A DNA stretch of 44,230 bases from CAZSXS01 sp964611385 (GTDB lineage Bacteria; Bacillota; Clostridia; Lachnospirales; CAYPQA01): the NCBI GenBank assembly GCA_964611385.1, contig CAZSXS010000024.1:1-44230 (forward strand), read 5' to 3'. Below, one piece after another: positions 7,363 through 16,066 of the stretch (position 1 is its first letter; each line of letters opens with the position of its first letter). The notes beneath the pieces are model-generated. The model saw only the letters and a program-made list of their open reading frames with translations, was not told the DNA's origin and ran no database searches. Made by a program: the position numbers and the translations under genes.

Positions 7363-8571
7363 TCATTCTGTTCGTCCAGAAGAATCCTCCTCATACTGGG
7401 TTTCCCCAAGCTCTTGGATCTGGATCTCCCCGGCCTGCCCATACTGATAAAGCTGATCCAGCAGCTCTACGGCAGCCCGTATGCGGGTACGCAGAAGATA
7501 TCCTTTCTTGTCGGAGAGGCTGAGCAACTCTTTCATATCTGCCGTGGGATTCCAGTCATAGGCTCGAGCGTGAAAGGTCTGAACCTTCTCCACGATACTA
7601 AAGACCTCTTCCTGACTCAAGGGCTTTAGTTGGGAGGCACTGCTGATGGCATCCAGTACCCGTTGCACCTTGTCCTGGGTCTCCATACTCAAAAGATCCG
7701 TGTTTTGTAAATTTTCATACTCGTGCTTTGCTTCAATGACATCCTCAATATAGGAAGCACCGAAAGCAAAGAGACTGTAGGTTGCCTCCAGACGCGAAAA
7801 GGCTCTGGCCTGCCCAGGGAAAAGAAACTCTCCCATATTGGCATAAGCGTTCAGACGGGCTTTTTTGCTCAGCCGCCCAACCAGCTCGGCCTCATCAAAC
7901 AGGATCACCCAACCCTTATATCCCAGCTTCAAGAACAAGTGGCTACAAAAGGCCATGTAATCAAGGGCGTGCTTGGACTTGTTGAAGCTGCTGTTGTACA
8001 GTGCCTTTTCCGCATACAGTCGCTTGTATATCTGTTTGAGGGAAGCATTAGCTAAAAAGTCCCCCTCTAAGTCGGCAAGGAGCATGAAGCGTTCATCATA
8101 ATCTTCAGTCTCAAGGTATGATTTTACTAAATAGTTGAGCTTGTTAACCTCCAGCTGCTTTTCGCTGTAGTCCAGCAGTTCCTCGGCTAAAGGATGTCTG
8201 GGACTCAGGCCTTCCAAAGCGTGCTTGAAGCCCGGCTGCAACCGTTTCGGTAAAAAGGTATTTGCCATCAGCTTTTGATAAACCAAATAGAGCTTATCAA
8301 AGGGGGTTTCCTTACTCAGAGAAACCAGGCTGACTACCATATTATTCTCGTGAGCGATGTTAAAAACCGTATTCAACAGATGGGTTTTGCCCTCGCCGTA
8401 CTTACCCGTCAGGATCATCCCCCCGGAGGACTGGGTTTCCACCACAACCTGTAGGGAATCCCTGATCTCCTGTAGGATCTCTGGACGTGCAGAGGAAAAA
8501 TACTGGGAGGCCGTTCGTGAAGAAACACCGGAGCGCAGGGCCTCAATAATTCTTCTTGCTTCTATGTCCAT
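7363..8571 (-). CDS. P-loop ATPase resembling BREX BrxD / DUF2791 proteins
   Basis: A 402-residue ATP-binding protein, last of a three-gene cassette. The N-terminus (IIEALRSGVSSRTASQYFS) followed by Walker A GKYGEGKTH at 56-64 and LVSLSKE is the pattern I associate with the BREX ATP-binding (DUF2791) family. Walker B is WVILFDEAEL at 221-230, then an alpha-helical C-terminal region and a charged tail. Its start overlaps the end of the preceding ATPase by 10 bp, so translation is likely coupled. No helicase, methylase or phosphatase of a complete BREX system is next to it. Family placement is by motif; role in phage defence is inference. Confidence 0.7.
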   Translation of the reverse strand: MDIEARRIIEALRSGVSSRTASQYFSSARPEILQEIRDSLQVVVETQSSGGMILTGKYGEGKTHLLNTVFNIAHENNMVVSLVSLSKETPFDKLYLVYQKLMANTFLPKRLQPGFKHALEGLSPRHPLAEELLDYSEKQLEVNKLNYLVKSYLETEDYDERFMLLADLEGDFLANASLKQIYKRLYAEKALYNSSFNKSKHALDYMAFCSHLFLKLGYKGWVILFDEAELVGRLSKKARLNAYANMGEFLFPGQARAFSRLEATYSLFAFGASYIEDVIEAKHEYENLQNTDLLSMETQDKVQRVLDAISSASQLKPLSQEEVFSIVEKVQTFHARAYDWNPTADMKELLSLSDKKGYLLRTRIRAAVELLDQLYQYGQAGEIQIQELGETQYEEDSSGRTE

Positions 8572-9791
8572 GCTTCCTCACCTCCTTCTAGGGTAGCCTT
8601 ATTGACTTGTGCCGGCAGGGAAAGCTGTCCACAACCGATGGTCGAGACAAAGCCCTGGGCCCTCTCTTCCTCAATCGGATTTGCGCTCATTCCGGCTCTG
8701 TTCATAAGCTCCGCCAACCTTTGGGACAGCTCCATGCAAGTCTGCGGCGTGTAGATCTGCTTCGCCACCCTGTCCAAGTCCACAATGTCCGTAAAGCGGT
8801 TAATCTGGCTGCCGCTGATCTCATTCTGTATCCGCATCCACAGAGCCTGATAGGATTTTAGCCCAGTGGCATCGTTGTCAATCAAACTCCGATGGAAGGC
8901 AAAAATAAGCATTATATTCCGCAAAGTATCAATTTCATCAATCAGTTCCCGTATACTCTCGTAGGTATCCTCCCGCTTTTGCTTGCTATAGCGGTAACCG
9001 TCAGGCTCTGAGGCCTTGACCAAAACATCCAGGTCGTCAATGAAAACCACAAGTCCTGCATATCCGGCAAGGCGTATGATCTCTACTAAAGAGCGTAACA
9101 TATGCCGAGCGTTATAGCGGGTGATCTTAGAGGGAGAAAGCCCCAGTTTTCTGAGCGCAGTGAGCTTGGCTTCTTTTTCACCCCGCAGCCAGGCCAAAAG
9201 CAAGTCCCGGTGTGGTTCCTCCAACAGAGGATGGCCTAGGATGCCTCCGGTAAGCAGACTGCAAGCCATGGCAAAGTTATTATCAATCAAAGGATTCTTC
9301 AAAAATAAATCATCCAGCAAATGCCGTATTTCCCGCTTCGCTATGGGGTTCAATTCCTCCTGCATAGACAAATAATCGGAAAAATTTTTCCCCTCTGGAA
9401 TGGAGTCGATACCGGCCCCAAACTGTTGGATAATTTTTTCACTGCACTTCCTAAGGCAAAGAAGAAGGTCGCATTGACGCAGCACTTCCAAATAAATATC
9501 TTTAAAATCATGAATTTTAACATCCAAAGCAGAGAAGGAAACACACACATAGCCGCAATTTTTCGCCTGCAACTGAAAATATTCCAACAAGTGAGATTTA
9601 CCGCTTCCGGCATTGCCGGTCACAAATTTAATCTTACTGCCGCCTTCTTTTATGTACTCGGCCAGATACTTATCTCGCCAAAAGTCTGTAATAAAATCAA
9701 TCCCAACCGTCAGCTCTGAAATCAAAGTCTCGTCGTTTGGAGGCTTCGAGGCCTTTAGGCGAGCAAGAGCCTGGTTATACTCATTTTGCAA
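8562..9791 (-). CDS. Second P-loop ATPase, DUF2791/STAND-like, paired with the first
   Basis: A 409-residue ATPase with Walker A GNAGSGKSH at 59-67 and Walker B LVVFIDDLD at 247-255. Later IMLIFAFHRSLI may hold a sensor residue. It differs clearly from its neighbour but has the same plan: short N-terminal helix, P-loop, long helical insertion, DD-type Walker B, helical C-terminus. The start is a TTG at 9791 with GGTGAGG a few bases upstream; no in-frame ATG fits better before the P-loop. It begins 22 bp after the coiled-coil gene and overlaps the next ATPase. Two different ATPases made together suggest a hetero-oligomer. Confidence 0.68.
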   Translation of the reverse strand: MQNEYNQALARLKASKPPNDETLISELTVGIDFITDFWRDKYLAEYIKEGGSKIKFVTGNAGSGKSHLLEYFQLQAKNCGYVCVSFSALDVKIHDFKDIYLEVLRQCDLLLCLRKCSEKIIQQFGAGIDSIPEGKNFSDYLSMQEELNPIAKREIRHLLDDLFLKNPLIDNNFAMACSLLTGGILGHPLLEEPHRDLLLAWLRGEKEAKLTALRKLGLSPSKITRYNARHMLRSLVEIIRLAGYAGLVVFIDDLDVLVKASEPDGYRYSKQKREDTYESIRELIDEIDTLRNIMLIFAFHRSLIDNDATGLKSYQALWMRIQNEISGSQINRFTDIVDLDRVAKQIYTPQTCMELSQRLAELMNRAGMSANPIEEERAQGFVSTIGCGQLSLPAQVNKATLEGGEEAWT

Positions 9792-9813
9792 AAATCCTCA
9801 CCGTCCTTTTTAC

Positions 9814-10599
9814 TTACTGCATATGAAAAAACCGAATCGTGGCAAAGTACTCTTCCTTGCCGTCTGCGTGTACAATACGGATGGCTTTGCTATGATTCTT
9901 ACTGGGGCCGAACTGAAAGCTTCGGCCATCGTCAATGGTTTCCAGGCCAGAAGAAAAAAGGCGGCTTAAATCAAAGGCAAAGCTCTGCTGGTCATACTCC
10001 TTGCGAAAACGTTTCATGGGGGTCAAATATTTATACAGGTTCAGGAGGTAGACATCGGCATCAGTGATGTAGGCCTTTCCCTTGCTTTGCTGTATCAAAA
10101 CCAAGTCGTAGGCTTCAGCAAGCTCAGCGGCAAAAACAGAAGCCGTAAAGGGCGCTTTCAAAAGCTTGTTCTGTGCGGAGCGGAGGAAATTAACAAAGCT
10201 CAAGGGGCGGAAGCACTGAACTTTCTTACGATCAATATTGATATCCAAAGTGTCGGCATCCAATTTAACCTTAAACGGAAACAGTTCGAAAGTAGGATAT
10301 TCGCCCTTCAAGTTCACACCCGCTTTTTCACAGGCTGCCAACAATTGTGCGACATACTCGCCGTTTGTGAAGTAGGCTTTGGTATCAAAGTTTTCCACCA
10401 AGGCACGCATTTGGCTCGTGATCCTTTCGACCTCGCGGCCGACTCCCTCCAGGGCACTCAGATCCTTGGCAAAGCCTTTCAAATCTCCCCTTTTCATACT
10501 ACCACAGACGCTTTTACACAATTTCTGCTGGAGTTTAAGCTGCTCCCTTAAAGCCTTGTCGCAAGCCTGAAACTGCAGGTATAAGTCCTCGTAATTCAT
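9814..10599 (-). CDS. Uncharacterised coiled-coil protein heading the ATPase cassette
   Basis: A 261-residue protein of no family I recognise. Residues 1-70 are charged and predicted coiled coil (QACDKALREQLKLQQKLCKSV...). The rest looks globular: a central KLDADTLDINIDRKKVQCF strand region and a conserved-looking C-terminal FGPSKNHSKAIRIVHADGKEEYF. No nuclease, helicase or membrane motif is visible. ATG at 10599 has GGAGG 5 nt upstream. It is first in the operon with two ATPases, so it may be their substrate-recognition or scaffold subunit. This is inference from position only. Confidence 0.6.
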   Translation of the reverse strand: MNYEDLYLQFQACDKALREQLKLQQKLCKSVCGSMKRGDLKGFAKDLSALEGVGREVERITSQMRALVENFDTKAYFTNGEYVAQLLAACEKAGVNLKGEYPTFELFPFKVKLDADTLDINIDRKKVQCFRPLSFVNFLRSAQNKLLKAPFTASVFAAELAEAYDLVLIQQSKGKAYITDADVYLLNLYKYLTPMKRFRKEYDQQSFAFDLSRLFSSGLETIDDGRSFQFGPSKNHSKAIRIVHADGKEEYFATIRFFHMQ

Positions 10600-10747
10600 A
10601 GGATCCTCCGTTACAATACTCCGTCTCTTTAAGCATTGACCAAGCCGCCTTCAGCCAAACCAGAACAATTATAGGCTTAGCAGGCACATGCTTGGATTCT
10701 CATACAGGATGACGGGTGAAAGCAGCCATAGGCCGTTGAAATGAATA

Positions 10748-10784
10748 GTATAATAATTCAAAATTTTGGGCTTGTCAACAAGCC
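10748..10784. promoter_or_regulatory. PerR-box-like site and 16-bp palindrome between the ATPase cassette and rubrerythrin
   Basis: The gap 10600-10892 is AT-rich and holds no convincing gene. GTATAATAATTCAAA (10748-10762) matches the PerR consensus TTATAATNATTATAA at 12 of 15 positions, and PerR is known to control rubrerythrin in clostridia. Right after it GGCTTGTCAACAAGCC (10769-10784) forms 7-bp arms around 2 bp. Both lie 110-145 bp before the rubrerythrin ATG. I could not assign a clear -35/-10 for either divergent gene. Confidence 0.3.
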
Positions 10785-10892
10785 GAGCTAAAAATGAACC
10801 GCAAACGGCAAAAAACAAAATCTTGAACAAAATTTTGAATAAGAGAAAGCCATAAAAGGGTAGACTAAAGAAAACGAAAAGGAGGACTTTTA

Positions 10893-11429
10893 ATGGAATT
10901 AAAAGGATCAAAAACAGAAGCCAATCTGATGTCAGCTTTTGCAGGCGAATCAATGGCTAGAAATAAATACACCTATTTTGCGGCAAAGGCACGGCAAAGC
11001 GGCTTTGAGCAGATCGGCTACTTCTTTGAGGAGACAGCCAACAACGAGAAGGAGCATGCAGAAATCTGGTACAAGACCATGCATGGCGGCATCGGCGAGG
11101 TAGCAGAGATATTAAAGCACGCTGCCGAGGGTGAAAACTTTGAGCACAGCAAGATGTACCCCGAGTTCGCTAAGGTAGCAAAGGAAGAAGGCTTTGAGCG
11201 CATCGCATATCTTTTTGATGCTGTGGCTAAAATCGAAAAGCTACACGAGGAGCGCTACTTAAAACTACTAAGCAATGTAAACGACAACCAAGTATTCAGC
11301 CGCAACGAAAAGCAAATATGGATCTGCACAAACTGCGGCTACATCCACGAAGCCACCAGCGCCCCCGAAAAATGCCCCGTCTGTGAAAAACCAAAAGCCT
11401 ACTTCGAAATCAGAGTGATTAATTACTAG
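10893..11429 (+). CDS. rbr: Rubrerythrin
   Basis: A 178-residue non-haem iron protein that reduces hydrogen peroxide in anaerobes, in the cytoplasm. The ferritin-like four-helix domain (1-~135) carries the diiron ligands in FAGES, FEETANNEKEHAE and DAVAKIEKLHEERY. The C-terminal rubredoxin-like domain has CTNC and CPVC (about 148-169) for one FeS4 iron. Length is normal. AAGGAGG precedes the ATG. It is a single-gene unit ended by the long hairpin at 11431-11509. Confidence 0.95.
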   Translation: MELKGSKTEANLMSAFAGESMARNKYTYFAAKARQSGFEQIGYFFEETANNEKEHAEIWYKTMHGGIGEVAEILKHAAEGENFEHSKMYPEFAKVAKEEGFERIAYLFDAVAKIEKLHEERYLKLLSNVNDNQVFSRNEKQIWICTNCGYIHEATSAPEKCPVCEKPKAYFEIRVINY

Positions 11430-11430
11430 A

Positions 11431-11509
11431 GATTAAAACCGTGGGGGGAGGAGGAAAACTTTTTTCAAACGGCGAAAAAAGTTTTCCTCCTCCCCCCACG
11501 GTCTTAATC
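11431..11509. repeat. Long-hairpin repeat family, copy 1 (also terminator between convergent genes)
   Basis: Two 35-nt arms (11431-11465 and 11475-11509) pair with a single mismatch around the 9-nt loop CAAACGGCG. The stem carries a purine-rich CCGTGGGGGGAGGAGG block. A second copy lies at 38606-38676 in opposite orientation with the same loop and outer sequence but a changed stem. It follows the rubrerythrin stop by 1 bp and precedes the receptor gene's stop at 11517. Confidence 0.85.
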
Positions 11510-11516
11510 TGCCCCC

Positions 11517-13766
11517 CTATAACTTAAAGTACGTTATTTTTTGTCGTAACATTTCAGCCTGAGAGTTGAGCTCCTGGGCCGCTGCGGCTGATTCCTCTGA
11601 GGTGGAGGAGTTGCTTTGAACGACTTGAGAGATTTGATTTAGCCCCATGGTGATCTGGGAAATGGACTCTGCTTGACCTTGTGAGGTAAATGCTATTTTT
11701 GTGATTACATCCGAAACCTCAGAAGCGCTGCTAACGATGGTGTTTAGCGCTGCTGCTGTTCCCTTGGCTGTTTGAATGCCGGCGTTGACCTTGGCTAAGG
11801 AGTCTTCAATGAAAGCAGAGGATTCCTTGGCCGCATTCTGGCTCCGAACGGCAAGATCCCTGACTTCCTCTGCTACAACTGAAAAACCCTTTCCTTGCGC
11901 TCCGGCTCTTGCTGCCTCCACAGCTGCGTTTAGCGCAAGTAGGTTGGTCTGGAAGGCGATTTCATCTATGACTTTTATGATTCTCATGATGTTGTCGGAT
12001 GCTAACTTGATTTCATCCATGGATTTTAGCATGGCTTTCATTTCTTCGTTGCCTTGCTTTGCATTGCTCATGGAATGATCGGATAAATCCTTGGCTGCTT
12101 GTGAGTTTTTGGCCGTGTTTTGTATTTGCTCGTTCATGTTCTCTATGGAAGCGGTAAGTTCCTCAATAGAGCTGGCCTGTACCGTTGCTCCCTCTGCTAA
12201 ATGCATGGCACTTTCTGATATCTGCTTCGCACCATTAAATACTTGATTCGTAGAGGCTGAGATATCAACCATGGTTTTGTTGAGGGATCTGCATATGGTG
12301 TTGATGGATTCCTTAATGGAAGCAAAGTCGCCTACATATTCCCTCTGAATGCTTTGGCATAAATTTCCCCCTGCTACAGCGGCAAGAACCACATTAATCT
12401 CCTTGATATAGGAGGCTATAGCCCCGATGGTTTTATTCAATGAATCTTTAACCACAGCATAGTCGCCTTTGTAATTCCCAGTGACCCCAGTGTCAAAGTT
12501 CCCCTTTGACATCTCTAACATTGCGTCCGAAACCTCATTGAGGGGAGCAGCTACCGCAGTTAATACCCCGTTCAGACCCAGCATCAGCTTGGCCCAGTCT
12601 CCCTTGTATCGGGTGCTGTCAATTTTCTTAGAAAGCTCTCCAGTCGTTGCATACTTTGTTAGCTCGCTTACCTCGGAGCTCACCGATTTGATGGCACCCC
12701 GCATGGCGTCGATTGCTTCGTTTATAAAGACCTTCTTTCCTGGAAGTTTTTCCATCGTTGCATCGAAGTCGCCGTTTACGATTTCTTGAACGCAAGCCAT
12801 CGCTTTTTTCTTCGTCTGTATGTGCCCTTCTACCATTCGGTTTACCGCACTAGCCACTTGCTTAAAAGTTCCGGCAAATTCAGCCTCATCTATACGAGCG
12901 TCGATTTCACCCACATCATGGTCTGCAGCCATTTTCGATATGGCATTCATTAGCTGGTTCACGATGCTTGTTACCTTGTCAAAGCTTCTGGTCAATTCGC
13001 CTACTTCATCCCTGGCATTGGAGGCTCTAATAACAGTATTTGTATTTCCCTTTGAAATTTCCGATGCAATATGAGTGACTTCCCCAATGGGCTTGTAGAT
13101 TAGTTTGGCAATGTATAAGGCAATGGCTATGGAAAGAATGCTGATTACAACCAGGATAATGATCATGGTAGTTATGGAGTTTCTGACCGTAATTTTTAGG
13201 CCATCGGTGCTTGTATCAATCATATTATAAGCTGCCTTGACTAATTCTTGTATTTCCGCATCTACAGCAGAGCCAATTAAACTGCCGCTCTTTAATAGTT
13301 CATTAATTTCTTCCATGCGCTTATTCTTAATAGCAGCCGAAATCTTGCCGTAAACCTCTGTCTTATATCTCTCAAGGCCAGTTTGTACACTTGCTATACT
13401 CGCCTTTCTCTGTTCTTTAACCGCTGCTTCGAGTTCTGTGTCGTTCGTTATAGAATTAACGTATTCGTTTATATTGGTAGTGATATTGCTAAAGTCTGTT
13501 TCAAATTTAGTGGCATAAGTATTTATATCTGTAGAATTATCTGAATGAAGGATCATGGACGTAACGAAGAAGCGCATTTCTTTCAAGTTTTTTGAAATTT
13601 CAATCAGATTTTTAATTCGGTTTTCAGGAAAATCAATCAATTGCTGATAATGATTGCTGTTGCTGACCAGGGTGATGATGGCTGAAACACTTAATCCGAT
13701 GGCAAAAACAATTACGAGTAAAAAGCCAAATAGTAACTTCGTTCGAATTTTTAAATTATTTAACAT
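11517..13766 (-). CDS. Methyl-accepting chemotaxis protein with tandem HAMP-like domains
   Basis: A 749-residue transmembrane receptor for chemotaxis signalling to CheA/CheW. Membrane helix at about 9-31, an extracellular helical region of ~155 residues, second helix ~190-213, then HAMP and at least two more HAMP-like repeats (KGNFDTGVTGNYKGDYAVVKDSL and GGNLCQSIQREYVGDFASIKESI show the repeat). The signalling domain has the conserved hairpin tip (IAFQTNLLALNAAVEAARAG near 610). ATG at 13766 follows GGAG by 6 nt; an upstream extension to 13871 would read through a structured repeat and has no ribosome site. It lies downstream of the LytS-type kinase on the same strand. Confidence 0.93.
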   Translation of the reverse strand: MLNNLKIRTKLLFGFLLVIVFAIGLSVSAIITLVSNSNHYQQLIDFPENRIKNLIEISKNLKEMRFFVTSMILHSDNSTDINTYATKFETDFSNITTNINEYVNSITNDTELEAAVKEQRKASIASVQTGLERYKTEVYGKISAAIKNKRMEEINELLKSGSLIGSAVDAEIQELVKAAYNMIDTSTDGLKITVRNSITTMIIILVVISILSIAIALYIAKLIYKPIGEVTHIASEISKGNTNTVIRASNARDEVGELTRSFDKVTSIVNQLMNAISKMAADHDVGEIDARIDEAEFAGTFKQVASAVNRMVEGHIQTKKKAMACVQEIVNGDFDATMEKLPGKKVFINEAIDAMRGAIKSVSSEVSELTKYATTGELSKKIDSTRYKGDWAKLMLGLNGVLTAVAAPLNEVSDAMLEMSKGNFDTGVTGNYKGDYAVVKDSLNKTIGAIASYIKEINVVLAAVAGGNLCQSIQREYVGDFASIKESINTICRSLNKTMVDISASTNQVFNGAKQISESAMHLAEGATVQASSIEELTASIENMNEQIQNTAKNSQAAKDLSDHSMSNAKQGNEEMKAMLKSMDEIKLASDNIMRIIKVIDEIAFQTNLLALNAAVEAARAGAQGKGFSVVAEEVRDLAVRSQNAAKESSAFIEDSLAKVNAGIQTAKGTAAALNTIVSSASEVSDVITKIAFTSQGQAESISQITMGLNQISQVVQSNSSTSEESAAAAQELNSQAEMLRQKITYFKL

Positions 13767-13817
13767 ATAAAACTCCATTCTGTTTAAAAGTATTAAATTA
13801 AATTTACACTTTCTATA

Positions 13818-13918
13818 CCCAGTACTGTTGAGCTTTGCAAAGCCGCCACGCGAAAGAATAGTATTTATCAAGGCTGAATGAAGGCGGCTTAGAAAATGCT
13901 TTAGAGACTGAGTGTAAC
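13818..13918. repeat. 101-nt structured element, copy 1 (partner at 25211-25312)
   Basis: It aligns over its whole length with 25211-25312, about three-quarters identical by eye. Shared blocks are TTTGCA-AGCCGCCA, AATAG, GAATGA-GGCGGC and AGAGACTGAGT-TAAC. Internal arms AAGCCGCC (13840-13847) and GGCGGCTT (13883-13890) pair. The outer CCCAGT/ACTGAG pairing is imperfect here. On the minus strand it spans the end of the kinase gene and the leader of the receptor gene, ending about 50 nt before its ATG. Orientation is not certain because both stems are palindromic. Confidence 0.7.
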
Positions 13919-15199
13919 GCCCCTTCCTTTCGGAAGAACGAGTACTGCTTTAGTCCCGACCCCGATTGTACTTTGGATGATCAGCTTTCCTCCTCGTAGC
14001 AGTTGCAGGCGAGCCCTTACATTTTCGATACCAATATGGCTGAGATCTTTCCTTGCATTTACATCAAACCCGATACCATCATCTTCCACCGTAATGAGAA
14101 AACTCTCCTCCGTTTCTTCTGTTCGTATCCACAAGGTTCCGCCCTCCATGCGGCCGCAGAGGCCATGCTTCACCGCATTTTCCACAATGGGCTGAAGACT
14201 TAGGATTGGCAGAAAAAAATCTTTAATCCTTATATCCATAACAATAGAAAGCCTTTCTTGAAAGCGCATTTTTTCAAAATAAAGATAGTTTTCAGTATGC
14301 TCCAGTTCCTTGTGAAAGGGAGTCAGGCAATCGTCTGAAACCGCTTCTATGTTATCGCATAAATAATCAGCAAAGTGTTCAATGGATGCTTTGACTTCGC
14401 TTGGATTACTGTCACAGAGGGAGCATATGGTCGTAAGGGTATTCGCAATAAAGTGCGGTTGAATCTGAGAAAGAATGAGAGCTGTCCTGCTTTTTTCCAA
14501 TTCCAGCTCCTTTTCACTTAGAATGCGGGATTGCTCTGCTTGTACAAAAATATAAATACAAATGACGCATATGTTTGTAGCGATATATAAAAGAGCAATG
14601 CCATATAAAAAAATCTGAATCGTTATGGCTACTAAGGGTAATAAAATATAAGTAGAAAAAAAGCAAATTTCTTTTGTATCTAAGGCTTTTCTACTGCCCC
14701 AAACAATCAAAGCGTTTGCAACCATACCTATAATGCCAAAAAGCTGCGATACCCAAAAAAATTTCTGCCTACGATAAATATTCTGCTCGTCAATCAGATA
14801 GTACATGTGATTAAATTGTGAAACAATAATGGTAAGGATGGCCAAACAGGCAGCACCATAAATGATGTAAGGTAAAACTTTTGATACATTCTTGCTTTTC
14901 AATGAAATATAGCTTATAAGATATTCAGTAAAAGCAGCCATTAAAACATAACCAAAAGTAAAAACGAGAAAGTTTGCAATGCGCACCATATACGCACTGA
15001 TTATGTCAGGCCTGCCCTTAAAGGCCCATGCCATTGCATCACTAAACAACACGATAGCGTTACAAATAAGGATGCGCAAAAAAAGCTTATCTTGAATACT
15101 TTTTTTACGTCTACTGAACGTTAAAAAAAGAATGATACACACTGATAACAATGCGCCAAAGGTTTCCAATGATATATTTATATAGCCAACTCTGCTCAT
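13901..15199 (-). CDS. LytS-type sensor histidine kinase
   Basis: A 432-residue membrane kinase. Six or seven hydrophobic helices fill residues 1-210, with no recognised extracellular sensor domain. A short coiled linker (SEKELELEKSRT) leads to the His_kinase motif SQIQPHF with the phospho-accepting His near 246. The ATPase domain has PIVENAVKHGL near 341 and DDGIGFD near 380. Kinases of this type phosphorylate LytTR regulators, but none adjoins it; the only LytTR protein in the window is at 6446-7180. The ATG at 15199 is the first in frame. The 15200-15600 gap upstream holds a repeat hairpin and the MerR promoter. Confidence 0.88.
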   Translation of the reverse strand: MSRVGYINISLETFGALLSVCIILFLTFSRRKKSIQDKLFLRILICNAIVLFSDAMAWAFKGRPDIISAYMVRIANFLVFTFGYVLMAAFTEYLISYISLKSKNVSKVLPYIIYGAACLAILTIIVSQFNHMYYLIDEQNIYRRQKFFWVSQLFGIIGMVANALIVWGSRKALDTKEICFFSTYILLPLVAITIQIFLYGIALLYIATNICVICIYIFVQAEQSRILSEKELELEKSRTALILSQIQPHFIANTLTTICSLCDSNPSEVKASIEHFADYLCDNIEAVSDDCLTPFHKELEHTENYLYFEKMRFQERLSIVMDIRIKDFFLPILSLQPIVENAVKHGLCGRMEGGTLWIRTEETEESFLITVEDDGIGFDVNARKDLSHIGIENVRARLQLLRGGKLIIQSTIGVGTKAVLVLPKGRGVTLSL

Positions 15200-15380
15200 T
15201 CATATTACCGCCCTTGCATTTAAAGATCCTTTGATTATTCTATACCATTCACTCCATCTATGCTGTTCTTTACTTAGATTATATTCTTATTAATGAAGTA
15301 AATCAATGCTAAAATGATGATTCAAAGGTAAAGTGGCATTTTTAAGTGTAAGCATATGGAGTCCAGAACCATGCTTTTTA

Positions 15381-15421
15381 AAAAGGCTTTTGGGCATCAA
15401 AACAATGCTCAAAAGCCTTTT
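15381..15421. repeat. 41-bp hairpin repeat, copy 1
   Basis: AAAAGGCTTTTG and its complement form 17-bp arms with one G-T pair around CAAAACA. It differs from 19195-19235 at two bases, which face each other in the stem. It resembles a terminator but lies between two divergent genes, where no transcript is expected to end. The flanking sequence 15200-15560 shows nothing else I can support. Confidence 0.8.
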
Positions 15422-15561
15422 GCTTGTGGTTATCTTCGAGATTTAAAATAGTATGGGTAAGGTGGGATAAATTGTCAAGACTTTTTTGGGATTGGATGGT
15501 TTTTATGAGGTCGAGGGCAATTGAGTATCAAGTATTTGGCAAGTTTACTTATCTGTATGTG

Positions 15562-15592
15562 TTGACATTGGAGTGTACTCCAATGTTATAAT
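15562..15592 (+). promoter_or_regulatory. MerR-type promoter/operator with 19-bp spacer
   Basis: TTGACA (15562-15567) and TATAAT (15587-15592) are separated by 19 bp instead of 17. The spacer is nearly filled by the palindrome ATTGGAGT-GT-ACTCCAAT (15567-15584). Long spacers with a central dyad are the hallmark of promoters that MerR proteins untwist, so the adjacent regulator probably controls its own operon. Confidence 0.88.
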
Positions 15593-15616
15593 GATACCGA
15601 AAGGAAGGTGAAACAC

Positions 15617-16057
15617 ATGCAATGGACAATTAAACAAATGGCTCAGGTATCGGGTATTCCAATTGAATCCTTGCGATACTATGATAAGCTGGGCATTGTA
15701 TCACCCAAACGCATGGAAAATGGATATCGTCATTACGATGAAATGGATTATATTCGCTTGCAATATGTAACAGTGATGAAATATGCGCATTTTTCTTTAT
15801 CAGAGATCAAGACCGTTATTCATAGTCTTGGAATGGAAGCCAGTGACGAATGCAATAAAAGAAATCTTACAATTTTTAACAATAAACGAGTAGAGCTTTT
15901 GGAGATGGCGAAAAACTATAAAAGCATCGTAACACTGATTGACAATCTGCTTCCAATGATGAATGGTTGTAAAACTTACAATGAAAACGAAGATCGAATC
16001 AAAGCCTTTGTGCAAGATATTTACAAGAACATTACAGAAAGGCCTGAGAGCAGATAG
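15617..16057 (+). CDS. MerR-family transcriptional regulator
   Basis: A 146-residue regulator. The N-terminal winged helix (WTIKQMAQVSGIPIESLRYYDKLGIVSPKRMENGYRHY shows the family pattern) is followed by a dimerising coiled coil (about 80-118) and a short C-terminus with one Cys (NGCKTYNENED). There is no metal-binding loop of the MerR/CueR kind, so it may sense an organic or redox signal, as AdhR-like proteins do. ATG at 15617 preferred over GTG at 15608, which overlaps the ribosome site GGAAGG. It heads an operon with the FMN-binding and flavodoxin-like genes, which points to redox control. Confidence 0.88.
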   Translation: MQWTIKQMAQVSGIPIESLRYYDKLGIVSPKRMENGYRHYDEMDYIRLQYVTVMKYAHFSLSEIKTVIHSLGMEASDECNKRNLTIFNNKRVELLEMAKNYKSIVTLIDNLLPMMNGCKTYNENEDRIKAFVQDIYKNITERPESR

Positions 16058-16066
16058 GAGTTTGAT

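Noticed and set aside
7363..10599. Complete BREX system
   Set aside because: Only BrxD-like ATPases are present; no PglX methylase, PglZ phosphatase, BrxA/B or helicase gene lies in the window.
10669..10953. A 94-codon hydrophobic frame opposite the rubrerythrin start
   Set aside because: It overlaps the rubrerythrin N-terminus and ribosome site on the other strand, has no ribosome site of its own, and its hydrophobicity comes from AT-rich intergenic DNA.
13767..13918. Cyclic di-GMP-I riboswitch before the chemotaxis receptor
   Set aside because: Such riboswitches often precede receptor genes, and GCAAAGCC occurs here, but the conserved GGCAAACC and GACGCAAAG blocks and the three-stem layout are missing on both strands.
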